The notes under the pieces were generated by a model, which was not told where the DNA came from, searched no databases, and saw nothing but the letters and a program-made list of their open reading frames with translations. The translations under genes and the position numbers were made by a program. From an uncultured Paracoccaceae bacterium (lineage in GTDB: Bacteria; Pseudomonadota; Alphaproteobacteria; Rhodobacterales; Rhodobacteraceae), in contig CAJJAR010000008.1 of NCBI GenBank assembly GCA_905182105.1, positions 25,220 to 89,219 on the forward strand: a DNA stretch of 64,000 bases, given 5' to 3'. Of the stretch, positions 37,588 through 47,193 are shown piece after piece (the first letter of the stretch is position 1; every line of letters begins with the position of its first letter).

Positions 37588-38166
37588 ATGCCCACGCCCA
37601 ATCCTGAAGCCCTAAATTTCTTACAAACGCGCCGATCTCGCCCCGCTAAAACACTATCCATGCCTTTTCCAGATCGGTCTGAGATAGAGCAATTGCTCAC
37701 CACTGCTGCCCGTACACCCGATCATGGAAAGCTAGAGCCCTGGCGCTTTGTTGTTATCGAAAAGGCTGCGATGCCGCGCATAGCAGAAATCGCCGAAGCG
37801 CGTGGTAAGGCGTTAGATTTAGACGACGAGCAAGTCAAAAAGGGTCGTGGTCAGTTTGATTTAGGCCACTTGGCGGTCGCCGTCGTTGAGGTGCACAAGC
37901 CGTCTGAAAAGGTGCCTGAATTGGAACAAACCTATTCTGCTGGCGCTGTTTGCTTGGCTTTGCTGAATGCAGCCCTTGCTGCAGGGTGGGGTGCCAATTG
38001 GCTTAGCGGCTGGGTCAGCCATGATCGCGCATTTATGACCAACGCACTGGGTTTAGAATCGCATGAGCGCATCGCTGGCTTCATACACATCGCAACGGAA
38101 ACCACGGCACCACCAGAACGCCCACGACCTGACGTTGGCGCAATGACATCATGGGTTAACGAATGA
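37588..38166 (+). CDS. Nitroreductase-family FMN oxidoreductase
   Basis: 192 residues. The N-terminal RRSRPAKTLSMPFP is followed by LTTAARTPDHGKLEPWRFVVIE, the FMN-binding start of the YdjA-like nitroreductases. A Gly-rich GWGANWLSGWVSH and the C-terminal GFIHIATETTAPPERPRPD fit the dimeric fold. Electron acceptor unknown. It overlaps the following EI24 gene by four bases (ATGA), so they form one transcriptional unit. The AGGT upstream at a suitable distance supports the ATG. Confidence 0.88.
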   Translation: MPTPNPEALNFLQTRRSRPAKTLSMPFPDRSEIEQLLTTAARTPDHGKLEPWRFVVIEKAAMPRIAEIAEARGKALDLDDEQVKKGRGQFDLGHLAVAVVEVHKPSEKVPELEQTYSAGAVCLALLNAALAAGWGANWLSGWVSHDRAFMTNALGLESHERIAGFIHIATETTAPPERPRPDVGAMTSWVNE

Positions 38167-38858
38167 TCTTATCCAGCTTCTTTGCCGCCTTGGGGCAGAT
38201 GGGTGATCCGCGATTTCGACACGTCCTGATTAAGGGGGTTGGGCTAACAATTGCGCTGTTGATCATCGCAACCACCAGCTTTATTTTACTAATTAACTAC
38301 ATGACGGGCGAGTCTGCCTTCTTCCAATTCTTGGGAAGTGTGCGCTGGATTTCTGACCTCATCAGCTGGGGGTCATTTTTTCTGATCTCGTTCTTATCCA
38401 TTTTTTTGATGGTACCCGTTGCCTCAGCAATCACATCACTATTTTTGGACGAGGTCGCACAGGCCGTTGAGGACAAACACTATCCCCACATCCTACAGGT
38501 CCGCTCTGTTCCATTTGGTGAAGCATTGCGGGACACAGTAAGCTTCTTAGGCGTGCTGGTGGGGGCCAATTTCCTAGCCCTGTTTTTGTATGTCCTACTC
38601 CCATTCGCTGCACCATTAATCTTTTGGGTGCTGAACGGCTTCTTATTGGGCCACGAATATTTCACCTTGGCCGCGATGCGCCTTGTTGGGCGCAGTCAAG
38701 TTAAGGCCATGCGGAAACAACACAGAGGCACTATCTGGGTGGCAGGAATTTTGATGGCGATGCCGCTGTCTATACCTCTGCTCAACCTGATTATTCCAAT
38801 CTTAGGTGCAGCGACCTTTACTCATCTGTATCACCGTATTTCAGAGTGTCGAGTTTAA
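38163..38858 (+). CDS. EI24-domain membrane protein (CysZ-like)
   Basis: 231 residues with around four to five hydrophobic helices: VLIKGVGLTIALLIIATTSFILLINYM near 20-46, ISWGSFFLISFLSIFLMVPVASAITSLFLDEV near 65-96, and others around 120-160 and 190-215. The fold and the DEVAQAVEDKHYP loop match the EI24/CysZ family, which in E. coli is a sulphate channel, although distant members are uncharacterised. It ends inside the converging DUF1467 gene. Transport of sulphate is a possibility only. Confidence 0.75.
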   Translation: MILSSFFAALGQMGDPRFRHVLIKGVGLTIALLIIATTSFILLINYMTGESAFFQFLGSVRWISDLISWGSFFLISFLSIFLMVPVASAITSLFLDEVAQAVEDKHYPHILQVRSVPFGEALRDTVSFLGVLVGANFLALFLYVLLPFAAPLIFWVLNGFLLGHEYFTLAAMRLVGRSQVKAMRKQHRGTIWVAGILMAMPLSIPLLNLIIPILGAATFTHLYHRISECRV

Positions 38859-39108
38859 AGAACTCCATCTCGCTGATCTGTACTTTTTCAGACAAGATGA
38901 TCGCTGAAATGATACCCCATGCAACCAAGGCGATAGCCGTTGTGATGATCGCCTTTTTGGGCAGATTGTGCACCTGAGGAGAACCCGCATGTGTGCCCGG
39001 TTCAACCACGCCAACGTCACCTTGCGTTTTCACCTTAAAGGGCAACACAATCAAAAAAGTCATCCACCAGATGACAGCCAGTAATACTAATGCTGAAGTA
39101 ATACCCAT
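38818..39108 (-). CDS. DUF1467 membrane protein
   Basis: 96 residues with two membrane helices (about 3-24 and 52-70) separated by a polar loop containing VKTQGDVGVVEPGTHAGSPQ, which is the DUF1467 signature. Small alphaproteobacterial inner-membrane protein of unknown function, commonly next to methylmalonyl-CoA epimerase as here (3 bp gap). Its 3' end overlaps the EI24 gene on the other strand by 41 bases. Confidence 0.85.
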   Translation of the reverse strand: MGITSALVLLAVIWWMTFLIVLPFKVKTQGDVGVVEPGTHAGSPQVHNLPKKAIITTAIALVAWGIISAIILSEKVQISEMEFFKLDTLKYGDTDE

Positions 39109-39111
39109 GAT

Positions 39112-39516
39112 TTAAACCTGCTCCAATTCTACAAGGCATCCATTAAAATCTTTGGGATGGAGGAATAATACGGGTTTACCATGCGCGCCATTTTTTGGTT
39201 CACCGTTCCCAAGAACACGCGCACCTGTTGCAACAAGGTGGTCACGCGCTTGAATGATGTCATCGACCTCATAACAAATGTGATGCATCCCACCAGCGGG
39301 GTTCTTTTCCAAAAAACTGTTGATCGGGCTGTTTTCGCCCAAGGGATATAGCAGCTCAATTTTTGTGTTCGACAGTTCAATGAACACAACAGTCACACCG
39401 TGATCCGGTTCGTCTTGCGGTTCACCCACTTTAGCGCCCAGCGCATTGCGGTATTGATCAGCTGCGGCCTCAAGATCAGGCACAGCAATCGCAAGGTGGT
39501 TTAATCTACCAATCAT
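39112..39516 (-). CDS. mce: Methylmalonyl-CoA epimerase
   Basis: Interconverts (2R)- and (2S)-methylmalonyl-CoA in propionyl-CoA breakdown. 134 residues, the normal length, in the VOC fold: RLNHLAIAVPDLEAAAD (first metal His), LGENSPINSFLEKNPAGGMHHICYEV (second His and substrate loop) and LHPKDFNGCLVELEQV (Glu ligand). It sits upstream of the DUF1467 gene and is probably transcribed with it. The mutase genes are not in the window. Confidence 0.93.
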   Translation of the reverse strand: MIGRLNHLAIAVPDLEAAADQYRNALGAKVGEPQDEPDHGVTVVFIELSNTKIELLYPLGENSPINSFLEKNPAGGMHHICYEVDDIIQARDHLVATGARVLGNGEPKNGAHGKPVLFLHPKDFNGCLVELEQV

Positions 39517-39675
39517 GTTTTTCCCCGAAGTTAGACGCTTTGCCGCTTTATGCGGCCCATACGCAACAAGAGCAAGCGACGCACCGACGCACCCCTATTT
39601 GACACCTAGAATTAACGGGCTGTTAGCCAAGCTTGCGTAGCTTCTGTGTCGAAGTAGATTTAATGAGGTAGGGCC

Positions 39676-40394
39676 ATGGATACGATCGACCCTTTCAGCC
39701 CAAACTTGCCTGCCCCGACTGTAAACCGCTCCCTATTGGGGCTTACGGTTCTGGTAATCGAAGACAGCAAGTTTGCTTGTGAAGCGATGCGTTTGCTTTG
39801 CCTTCGGAGTGGTGCACGTATTCGACGTGCCGACAGTTTGCGATCTGCACGACAGCACTTGTAGGTGTATCACCCATCGGTCGCGATTGTTGATCTAGAT
39901 TTGCCTGATGGCAATGGTGAGAACCTTATCAAAGACCTTGTGGAGGATACCCCGCGGCCATTAATCGTGCTGGAAACCTCAGGCAACCCGCATTCAAGAG
40001 ATACGGCTATGACGGCAGGTACCAACGGGTTCCTTGCGAAACCGATCACATTACTTGCCACATTTCAGGAAACAATTTTAGGGACCTACCTGCAAATCGC
40101 CATCCGCATGGACCACGGATTGTAACGGATGAAACTGTCATTCCAGACCCTATCACTTACCAAGATGACATGGCGCATGTGGCAGATGTCCTTGAAGACA
40201 GTAAGGACAATCGAACGCTCGATTATGTTGCACAGTTTCTCGGAGGCGTCGCACACAGCGCCAAAGACCACAACATGCTTAAGGCTTCTGAAGCACTTGC
40301 CGCGAGACGAGATGCAAGTGAACCAACTTCTTCGGAAACAGCGCAGATTATCGGACTAATCCAGTAACGCCTGACTGAAAGAATTACCATTTGA
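39676..40394 (+). pseudogene. Response regulator with C-terminal helical domain, broken
   Basis: The start MDTIDPFSPNL continues into a receiver domain: LTVLVIEDSKFACEAMRLLC (acidic pair), a TAG at 39862-39864, then in the same frame VAIVDLDLPDGNGENLI (phospho-acceptor Asp), a Thr/Ser position and FLAKPI (Lys). After QETILG near 40083 the frame must shift by one base to continue as DLPANRHPHGP and MAHVADVLEDSKDNRTLDYVA. A TAA at 40365 precedes a short in-frame tail ending in TGA at about 40394. At least three lesions, so two-component output from this locus is lost. No partner kinase is near. Confidence 0.85.
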
Positions 40395-40401
40395 AAAGGA
40401 T

Positions 40402-41127
40402 CTAAAGTGACGGATCACTGTTGGGCCGAACTAATCGCGTCAAATCGCTTAAACGTTCATTCTGGCGACCATTCACATCAAAGTTGGACGAATCCAACCA
40501 CGCCTTAAACGCCTCCTTCAGCGCGGGCCACTCACTATCGATTGCTGCAAACCATGCCGTATCACGATTGCGACCTTTGACAATTGCAGCTTGGCGAAAC
40601 ACGCCTTCATAGCTCATACCCAAACGCTGTGCAGCGCGCCGCGACGGTATGTTGGCTGCGTTACACTTCCACTCATAGCGCCGGTACCCGGCCTCAAAGG
40701 CCCATTGCATCATAAGGTACATCGCTTCGGTCGCTGCAGGCGTCCGCTGAAGCGCAGGACTCATATTGATATGGCCCACTTCAATTGTTCCGGCTCCAGG
40801 TGAAATTCGTAAGAAACTTGCGACCCCCTCAAAGGCACCACTGTGCAAATTCCTTATCGCATAGAACACTGTATCTGTTAGTGCAGCGACCTCTTTGACC
40901 CAGCGATGATACTGGGCTGATGACGAGAATGGGCCGTATGGCATATAATCCCAAATTTGATCGTGCCCTTCAAAAACACGAAATAAAAGGGCTGCATGTT
41001 TTTCCGCATCTAGCCGCTCAAGCTGGCAATAATTACCCCTCATTACATCCTTATTTGGATACGGGGGCACGGGCCAGTTTTCGACGACGGGGCCAGAAAT
41101 GGCCGGGGTTTGATCAGAGCGTGCCAC
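40402..41127 (-). CDS. GNAT-family (RimJ-like) N-acetyltransferase
   Basis: 241 residues. The acetyltransferase domain (about 25-205) has a beta-strand start YCQLERLDAEKHAALLFRVF, the acceptor strand GAFEGVASFLRISPGAGTIEVGHINMSP and the acetyl-CoA region RRAAQRLGMSYEGVFRQAAIVKGR, where NIPSRRAAQRLG is typical of the RimJ/RimL branch. These acetylate protein N-termini, small amines or metabolites; substrate unknown. It stops 7 bases after the response-regulator remnant ends on the other strand. A terminator for aspS separates it from aspS. Confidence 0.85.
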   Translation of the reverse strand: MARSDQTPAISGPVVENWPVPPYPNKDVMRGNYCQLERLDAEKHAALLFRVFEGHDQIWDYMPYGPFSSSAQYHRWVKEVAALTDTVFYAIRNLHSGAFEGVASFLRISPGAGTIEVGHINMSPALQRTPAATEAMYLMMQWAFEAGYRRYEWKCNAANIPSRRAAQRLGMSYEGVFRQAAIVKGRNRDTAWFAAIDSEWPALKEAFKAWLDSSNFDVNGRQNERLSDLTRLVRPNSDPSL

Positions 41128-41207
41128 CGCCAGACACTAGGCTGTTTTCCACTACAGTCCAATCCCTAGTTGCGCGGCGCGAAACCCACGGGGCCAGCCA
41201 CGCAAAA

Positions 41208-41238
41208 AGGGCGGGTAGCTTTCAAACTACACCGCCCT
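41208..41238 (-). terminator. Rho-independent terminator of aspS
   Basis: The stem AGGGCGGGTAG (41208-41218) pairs with CTACACCGCCCT (41227-41238, one bulge) and is followed on the minus strand by TTTTT (41208-41204). It lies 20 bases past the aspS stop. Confidence 0.85.
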
Positions 41239-41258
41239 CAAATTGATTTTAAAAAAAC

Positions 41259-43109
41259 TTAGTCCTGCGGGATAACGCGCAAGCCCAGCTCCATAAGCTG
41301 ATCAGCCATCGGTTCAGACGGTGCTGACATCATCAAGTCCTCAGCACGTTGGTTCATTGGGAACAAAATAACTTCACGGATGTTCGCCTCATCGGCCAAC
41401 AACATTACGATGCGGTCGATCCCAGCAGCACACCCACCGTGGGGCGGAGCACCGTATTGGAATGCGTTGACCATACCGCCAAAGCGTTTTTCGACTTCTT
41501 CTTTGCCGTAACCAGCAATTTCAAATGCTTTGAACATGATCTCTGGTTTGTGGTTTCGGATCGCGCCAGACACCAATTCGTAACCGTTGCACGCAAGGTC
41601 ATACTGATAGCCCAAGACGTCCAATGGATCGCCTAGCAGAGCGTTCATTCCACCTTGTGGCATTGAGAACGGGTTGTGTTCAAAATCAATCTTACCGGTT
41701 TCTTCGTCTTTCTCGTAGATCGGGAAATCAACGATCCAAGCGAATGCAAAGCGGTTTTTATCGGTTAGACCCAGTTCTTCGCCGATCACGTTACGGGCAC
41801 GACCAGCAACACCTTCAAAGGCTTTAGGCTTACCACCCAAGAAGAACGCGGCATCGCCAACATCCAGACCAAGCTGTTGGCGGATTGCTTCAGTGCGCTC
41901 TGGACCAATGTTTTTCGCAAGTGGTCCAGCGGCTTCCATGCCACCTTCAACTTCACCAGATTTTAATTTGGCTTGCGCCTCTTTCACTGAAATACCCATT
42001 GCTTGGGCAACAGCATCTGCTGTTTTCTCGCGCCAGAAGATGTAGCCCATGCCAGGCAAACCTTCTTTTTGCGCGAAGGCATTCATACGATCACAGAATT
42101 TACGGCTGCCGCCTTTTGGCGCAGGAATGGCACGAATTTGTGTGCCATCTTGTTCTAGAAGCTTGGCGAAAATCGCAAAACCAGAGCCTGCAAAGTGCTC
42201 AGACACAATTTGCATTTTGATTGGGTTGCGAAGGTCTGGTTTATCAGAGCCATACCAAAGAGCCGCATCTTTATAAGAAATCTGCGTCCAATCACGGTCA
42301 ACATTCCGGCCGCCACCAAATTCTTCAAACACGCCAGCAATTACAGGTTCGATTGTGTCAAACACGTCTTGCTGTGTGACAAAGCTCATCTCAAGGTCGA
42401 GCTGGTAAAAGTCTGTAGGCGAGCGATCCGCACGTGGATCTTCATCGCGGAAACACGGTGCAATCTGGAAATATTTGTCAAAGCCAGAAACCATCAACAA
42501 CTGTTTGAATTGCTGAGGAGCCTGCGGCAAAGCGTAAAACTTGCCCGGGTGCAGACGTGAAGGCACCAAGAAATCGCGTGCACCTTCAGGTGAAGACGCA
42601 GTGATAATTGGCGTTTGAAATTCTTTGAAGCTCTTATCCCACATGCGCTTGCGGATCGACGTAACGACATCAGACCGCATAATCATGTTCTTCTGCATCT
42701 TCTCGCGGCGCAGATCGAGATAGCGATATTTCAGGCGTGTTTCTTCTGGGTATTCTTGATCACCGAAAACCATGAGCGGCAATTCAGATGATGCACCCAA
42801 GACTTCAAGGTCACGCACAAACACTTCGATTTCGCCAGTTGGGATTTTGGCATTCACCAACTCAGCATCACGCGCTTTAACTGTGCCATCGATGCGGATG
42901 CACCATTCGGAACGTACCTTTTCAAGCTCAGCAAACACTGGGCTATCTGGATCGCACAGCACTTGGGTAATTCCGTAGTGATCGCGAAGGTCGATGAACA
43001 GAATGCCACCGTGGTCGCGGACGCGATGAACCCAACCAGAAAGGCGAATGTTATCCCCAACATCAAGTGCTGTCAGGTCTGCGCAGGTATGGCTACGGTA
43101 TTCGTGCAT
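41259..43109 (-). CDS. aspS: Aspartyl-tRNA synthetase
   Basis: Class IIb aminoacyl-tRNA synthetase, 616 residues. The OB-fold anticodon-binding domain (about 1-110) shows [26 protein letters not shown]. The catalytic core has motif 2 [19 protein letters not shown], the bacterial GAD insertion domain, and motif 3 [13 protein letters not shown]. The long bacterial form with the GAD insert is expected. A TTGACT/TGTATC promoter lies upstream and a strong terminator downstream, so it is an independent unit. Secure. Confidence 0.97.
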   Translation of the reverse strand: MHEYRSHTCADLTALDVGDNIRLSGWVHRVRDHGGILFIDLRDHYGITQVLCDPDSPVFAELEKVRSEWCIRIDGTVKARDAELVNAKIPTGEIEVFVRDLEVLGASSELPLMVFGDQEYPEETRLKYRYLDLRREKMQKNMIMRSDVVTSIRKRMWDKSFKEFQTPIITASSPEGARDFLVPSRLHPGKFYALPQAPQQFKQLLMVSGFDKYFQIAPCFRDEDPRADRSPTDFYQLDLEMSFVTQQDVFDTIEPVIAGVFEEFGGGRNVDRDWTQISYKDAALWYGSDKPDLRNPIKMQIVSEHFAGSGFAIFAKLLEQDGTQIRAIPAPKGGSRKFCDRMNAFAQKEGLPGMGYIFWREKTADAVAQAMGISVKEAQAKLKSGEVEGGMEAAGPLAKNIGPERTEAIRQQLGLDVGDAAFFLGGKPKAFEGVAGRARNVIGEELGLTDKNRFAFAWIVDFPIYEKDEETGKIDFEHNPFSMPQGGMNALLGDPLDVLGYQYDLACNGYELVSGAIRNHKPEIMFKAFEIAGYGKEEVEKRFGGMVNAFQYGAPPHGGCAAGIDRIVMLLADEANIREVILFPMNQRAEDLMMSAPSEPMADQLMELGLRVIPQD

Positions 43110-43145
43110 GGGATGGTCCCCTCTGTGGGCGAAAAACTTTGGGCA

Positions 43146-43174
43146 GATACACCGCTCAGCGGCTCAGAAGTCAA
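43146..43174 (-). promoter_or_regulatory. Candidate sigma-70 promoter of aspS
   Basis: On the minus strand, TTGACT (43174-43169) and TGTATC (43151-43146) are separated by exactly 17 bases, and the -10 element is 37 bases upstream of the aspS ATG. Both hexamers match the consensus at four to five positions. Plausible but unproven. Confidence 0.4.
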
Positions 43175-43212
43175 GACGAATGGGCAAATCCGGCACGAAA
43201 TAACGACCATAT

Positions 43213-43506
43213 TTACTTTATTTCTCTGAAGAACACCTCTTCGAGCAACATGTCACCACGTTCTTCAAACGCTTCAAGTTCAATATCAATCTCTGTCACC
43301 TTTGGGTTTAGCCAATTTCCCTTTGGAAACAAACCAGCTGAAGCAAGTTGCGCGCTGGTCTTTCTAAAGCTGATGAGAGGAATTACTTCGTTCAAGGTAA
43401 CAGGCACACCTTCACTGGACCCAGCGCTTTTGTTTGATCGCGGTGACTCAACACATGCTGATCGTCTAGAATCCTCAGAAAAATACTGGGCAAATGCCAA
43501 CCGCAT
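43213..43506 (-). CDS. Doubtful small hypothetical ORF upstream of aspS
   Basis: 97 codons with no recognised domain. The C-terminal half (WLNPKVTEIDIELEAF and EERGDMLLEEVFF) has protein-like acidic composition, whereas the opposite strand frame is serine-rich, which argues weakly for coding on this strand. There is no good ribosome-binding site, and it sits in the otherwise gene-free stretch 43,110-43,855. It may be a relic. Confidence 0.25.
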   Translation of the reverse strand: MRLAFAQYFSEDSRRSACVESPRSNKSAGSSEGVPVTLNEVIPLISFRKTSAQLASAGLFPKGNWLNPKVTEIDIELEAFEERGDMLLEEVFFREIK

Positions 43507-43575
43507 TGGTTAGACTGATACATCTGGCATTGGTTTATTTAAAGCAGCACTATAACAGATCAGACAATCGAGCAT

Positions 43576-43803
43576 ATGCTACTGTCCACATTGGATGAGC
43601 ACGAGCAGCTACTAGAGCTTAGTGGTGTTTCGGAAATGGTTCACAAAGCAGAAGGACTTCACAAAGAGAGTTTCGATCGACTTATGAAGTAGCGTGATGC
43701 AGTCATGTTGTTTCTACATCTATCACTTCTGAGTGGCCGTGTAGCTCCAAGTCAAAAAGCCATTAACACAAATCTCAAACGGCTTTCTGCGGCGAAAGTC
43801 TGA
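43576..43803 (+). pseudogene. Remnant ORF of unknown function split by TAG
   Basis: ATG 43576 opens a frame of 38 codons (MLLSTLDEHEQLLELSGVSE at the start, then HKAEGLHKESFDRLMK), a TAG at 43690-43692, and 36 further codons in the same frame (RDAVMLFLHLSLLSGRVAPS and onward) to TGA 43803. The composition on both sides is protein-like (amphipathic helices). No family recognised. It ends just before the inverted repeat at 43811. Upstream, the frame GIGLFKAAL ending near 43554 may be an earlier, frameshifted part of the same gene. Confidence 0.35.
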
Positions 43804-43810
43804 GACTTCA

Positions 43811-43840
43811 CTTGGACTGCCCAACACAGGGCAGTCCAAG
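43811..43840 (-). terminator. Terminator-type hairpin at the end of the polyol operon
   Basis: Perfect 12-bp inverted repeat CTTGGACTGCCC (43811-43822) / GGGCAGTCCAAG (43829-43840) with a six-base loop, 16 bases past the stop of the ATPase gene. The T-rich tail (ATATTTTTA) follows on the plus-strand side, while the minus-strand side lacks a T-run, so it may serve a plus-strand transcript as well or instead. Confidence 0.65.
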
Positions 43841-43855
43841 CAAGTAGTAATATTT

Positions 43856-44890
43856 TTAGAGGCGTAGGCCACTTTCAATGTCGAAATAGTGAGCGAGCTC
43901 AGGATCGATAGTAAAGCCAATCATATCACCTTTAACAGCCTCTGGTGGTTTCAGAGTCTTCGCGATAAACTCAACGCCAGTTTCAGAAATCAAGTGAACC
44001 AAAGCATATTCGCCCAAGTTTTCAACCAAATCCAAACGACCTTTAACAACAGCTTTTGCCTTAGTTGTTACAACCAGATGCTCAGGACGCATTCCGACAT
44101 TCGTAGTCTCTGAAAGTGGGGCACCCAAGACTTTTGTCGCATTCGCAGAAAGATCTTTTGTAGAGAAGAAACTCATCTTCGGGCTACCAATGAACTGCGC
44201 AACAAAAGCATTAGCTGGGCGTTCATATAGCTCGATTGGTGAACCGACTTGTTCAATACGGCCATCACGAAGCACAACAATTTTGTCAGCCAATGTCATA
44301 GCCTCGACCTGATCATGTGTCACGTAGATCATTGTCGTCTGCAGGCGTTCATGCAGGCGCGCAATTTCCAAACGGGTTTGAACACGCAACGCAGCGTCAA
44401 GGTTAGACAACGGTTCGTCGAACAAGAATACCTTAGGATCACGAACAATCGCGCGGCCAATCGCAACACGTTGACGTTGACCACCCGACAAGTTGCGTGG
44501 GCTGCGGTCGAGGTAGTCAGTGATCTGCAAGATTTCAGCAGCTGCTTTAACACGACTGTCGATTTCAGCAGGATCTGTTTTTGCCTGCTTCAGGCCAAAC
44601 GCCATATTTTTATAAACAGTCATGTGCGGGTAAAGCGCATAGGACTGGAATACCATTGCGACACCGCGCTTTGATGCAGCTACGTCATTTACGACCTCAT
44701 CACCAATAGCGACAGTCCCGTCAGAAATTTCTTCAAGGCCCGCGATCATCCGCAGCAAAGTTGATTTTCCACAGCCCGATGGGCCGACAAAAACAACGAA
44801 CTCACCATCTTCAATATCAAGGTCAACGCCATGCATAACTTGCGTTTCACCATAGCTTTTGCGGACATCGCGTAGGGTTAGACCGGACAT
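43856..44890 (-). CDS. smoK: ABC transporter ATPase for polyols (SmoK-like)
   Basis: 344-residue ATP-binding subunit of the MalK/UgpC group. Walker [10 protein letters not shown] (near 38), signature [19 protein letters not shown], Walker [13 protein letters not shown] and His switch [11 protein letters not shown] are intact; the C-terminal TOBE region (about 240-344) is normal. It is the last gene of the operon and overlaps the mannitol dehydrogenase stop by 13 bases. By operon context it energises import of mannitol/sorbitol-type polyols through the two permeases upstream. Confidence 0.93.
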   Translation of the reverse strand: MSGLTLRDVRKSYGETQVMHGVDLDIEDGEFVVFVGPSGCGKSTLLRMIAGLEEISDGTVAIGDEVVNDVAASKRGVAMVFQSYALYPHMTVYKNMAFGLKQAKTDPAEIDSRVKAAAEILQITDYLDRSPRNLSGGQRQRVAIGRAIVRDPKVFLFDEPLSNLDAALRVQTRLEIARLHERLQTTMIYVTHDQVEAMTLADKIVVLRDGRIEQVGSPIELYERPANAFVAQFIGSPKMSFFSTKDLSANATKVLGAPLSETTNVGMRPEHLVVTTKAKAVVKGRLDLVENLGEYALVHLISETGVEFIAKTLKPPEAVKGDMIGFTIDPELAHYFDIESGLRL

Positions 44891-46299
44891 TTTAGCTCCA
44901 ATTCTTTAATCTCACGTCGCAGGGTTTCGACGAATTCAGGATAGGTTTCAGGAAGGTCGCCCCAAAGCTGACGGTTAGTAAAAAACGCTTCAGTGCCTAG
45001 CATAGCCTCAAGGTCGCTCCAGCCGGGTTCGACATAATTAAACGGTATTTTCCCAGCAACAACATGGCGTGCAAAAACATACCAGCTAGCAATACTGCGA
45101 ATGGTAAAAATTGGCAGGATACCCTGCGCGAAGCAGCCCGAAAGCGTCGGTCGGATGAAGATCGGAAACTTAGCCATTCCATCTGCGCAGATGCGCTCAA
45201 TGGTATCTCCAATTGCTTGATTGCCAAAACGACGTTCAATCGCGACCACATAATCTTCTTTTGAAAACGGAAGAACGATTGTGATAGCGGGTAACACTTC
45301 CTGGATTTCGAAATTCTGAAAGTGTTCGTTTAAGTGGGGAATACGCATGGCAGCATCAAAGGTTTCGACCCCTTCAAGCGCTGCCAGATATGCTAGCGCT
45401 GTATGGCCACCGTTTAAAACACGGATTTTAGTCTCTTCGTAGGGATCTACATCAGACGTGACGGTAACACCGGCTTGTGCCAGGTTCGGCATTTCGGCAC
45501 CCGCACTATCCTGAAGCACCCATTGAATGAAATCTTCGGCCATGATGGGGGACGTAACGTCTTTGCCAACCAACAACGATAACTCAGGTCCAAGTTCAGC
45601 AGGACTACGCGGTGTGATCCGGTCTATCATCGAACAAGGAAACGCTACATTTTTCTCAACCCAGTCAGCCAAAATTAGATCACCACAAGCAACCAAATAG
45701 GCCAGCAAATTGCGACGCAACATTTTACCATTTTGGCGAATGTTATCACAGCACGCGATTGTTAGCGCAGCATCGGTTTCAGCAGTTCGTTTAGTTAATC
45801 CGCCACGCAAATATCCGTAGACGCTTTGTGGCGTACTACCAGATAACTCCGCGCTAATAGTTGGATCAGAAAGACTCAAGTCTCCGTTCGGATCAGTGTA
45901 GTAACCGCTCTCAGTCACTGTAATGGTAACCAAATGGACAGACGCTTTGGATAACAGCGCTTCCGCTTGCGCTGGTGCAACACTCCAATCTTCGAAGTGA
46001 ACGTGCGGGCGGACTCGACGCAGCGCAACTTCACCATCCGAGGAAATAGATTTCAAGTGGTACCCATCGTGCGCTTTGATATCAGCAACCGCCGCATCAA
46101 AGTGCGTCGTCTCAGTACCACGTAGGTTGACAGCAGCTATGCCCCAACGAAGATCATTGCAACATGCCATGTAGTCGTCAATATATACTGCTTGGTGCGC
46201 ACGATGAAACGCGCCAAAGCCCAAGTGGACGACACCAATCTGACAAGCTGAGCGATCATATTCTGTCGCGAAAATAGTGGTGTTTGCCGCATTGTTCAT
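44878..46299 (-). CDS. smoM: Mannitol 2-dehydrogenase family enzyme (SmoM/MtlK-like)
   Basis: 473-residue polyol-specific long-chain dehydrogenase, oxidising D-mannitol (or arabinitol) to fructose with NAD. N-terminal Rossmann domain with [16 protein letters not shown]; the catalytic motif K-x4-N-x2-H is present as KIRVLNGGH in the C-terminal helical domain. It starts at 46299 with a one-base overlap with the AraC stop. Its place between transporter subunits and the SDR matches the smo operon of R. sphaeroides. No fructokinase lies nearby, so the product must be phosphorylated by an enzyme encoded elsewhere. Confidence 0.9.
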   Translation of the reverse strand: MNNAANTTIFATEYDRSACQIGVVHLGFGAFHRAHQAVYIDDYMACCNDLRWGIAAVNLRGTETTHFDAAVADIKAHDGYHLKSISSDGEVALRRVRPHVHFEDWSVAPAQAEALLSKASVHLVTITVTESGYYTDPNGDLSLSDPTISAELSGSTPQSVYGYLRGGLTKRTAETDAALTIACCDNIRQNGKMLRRNLLAYLVACGDLILADWVEKNVAFPCSMIDRITPRSPAELGPELSLLVGKDVTSPIMAEDFIQWVLQDSAGAEMPNLAQAGVTVTSDVDPYEETKIRVLNGGHTALAYLAALEGVETFDAAMRIPHLNEHFQNFEIQEVLPAITIVLPFSKEDYVVAIERRFGNQAIGDTIERICADGMAKFPIFIRPTLSGCFAQGILPIFTIRSIASWYVFARHVVAGKIPFNYVEPGWSDLEAMLGTEAFFTNRQLWGDLPETYPEFVETLRREIKELELKCPV

Positions 46300-47189
46300 C
46301 AGCTGTTCTCCAATTGCGGTGCAAGATCTTTGCGCGCTGTTTCGCGATATTCAGAAGGGGTCATACCCTTCACTTTCAAAAAGCGCCTATTAAAGTTGGC
46401 AAGATTTTTAAAACCAGCCGCCTGCGAGATCATGATGATCTGATCGTCAGATGCATACAGCATTCCGCAAGCCTCACCGATGCGGATCCTATTTAAGAAT
46501 TCGACAAAGCTGTGGCCAGTTACAGTTTGGAAATTACGGCTGAAGGTAATCTCAGTCATACTTGCCATTTTCGCAGCCTCACTTACTGAAAGTGCTTCGC
46601 TAAATTCTTTGACGATGTAATCCACGACTTCAGCAATACGCGCATGTTTGCTCCCACCTTGCGGCTGGATCAACTTTGCAACTGATAGAGTTTTCTTTTC
46701 AGCATGTTCATTTAGGCGCACGAGGAACCTGACAAAGGACAAGATGCGTTCGGCGCCTTTATTGTCACGGATAGCTTCCATGTGGCCACGTGCAAACGTT
46801 GGGTTGAAACCTTCAAAAATAATGCCCGATTGCGCCAGTTGCAAAAGCTGCAAAACTTGTGAAAATTCGGGGAATCCTTCAGCCAATTTCTCAACGCTTT
46901 CGTGGCTAAACTGAACCAACATATCGCGCGTTAAAACCGGCTTTGACCAGATTTTATCTGTGACCCAGTTGTGCGGCAGATTCGGGCCCGTCATGAACAG
47001 ATCACCCGCTTTAAAATCGCCGATGTGATCTCCCACAAATGCCTTCCCACGGGTGTCAGTAATCAAGTGCAATTCATACTCTTCATGGGCGTGCCAGCGA
47101 CACAGGTCATTCGGCCAGCCATGTTGTAGGTAGCGAATTGACCGTGTACTGCGGTCCACCATTTCGATTTCTGGGGCAATTATTGACAT
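46299..47189 (-). CDS. AraC-family regulator inside the polyol operon
   Basis: 296 residues. N-terminal cupin-like sensing part (WHAHEEYELHLITDTRG, GDHIGDFKAGDLFMTGPNLPHNW) and a C-terminal double helix-turn-helix with ALSVSEAAKMASMTEITFSRNF and ISQAAGFKNLANFNRRFLKVKGMTPSEYR, the AraC signature. It probably senses the polyol and controls this operon. Start chosen at ATG 47189, just after the SDR stop; the frame continues to 47222 inside the SDR gene. The ribosome-binding site is weak, so translation may be coupled to the SDR. An AraC gene in the middle of the operon gives positive feedback. Confidence 0.88.
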   Translation of the reverse strand: MSIIAPEIEMVDRSTRSIRYLQHGWPNDLCRWHAHEEYELHLITDTRGKAFVGDHIGDFKAGDLFMTGPNLPHNWVTDKIWSKPVLTRDMLVQFSHESVEKLAEGFPEFSQVLQLLQLAQSGIIFEGFNPTFARGHMEAIRDNKGAERILSFVRFLVRLNEHAEKKTLSVAKLIQPQGGSKHARIAEVVDYIVKEFSEALSVSEAAKMASMTEITFSRNFQTVTGHSFVEFLNRIRIGEACGMLYASDDQIIMISQAAGFKNLANFNRRFLKVKGMTPSEYRETARKDLAPQLENS

Positions 47190-47193
47190 TTGA

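Noticed and set aside
21607..40394. Stop-codon reassignment or programmed readthrough explaining the in-frame stops
   Set aside because: TAA, TAG and TGA all occur, mixed with frameshifts, and neighbouring genes end normally at each of the three codons.
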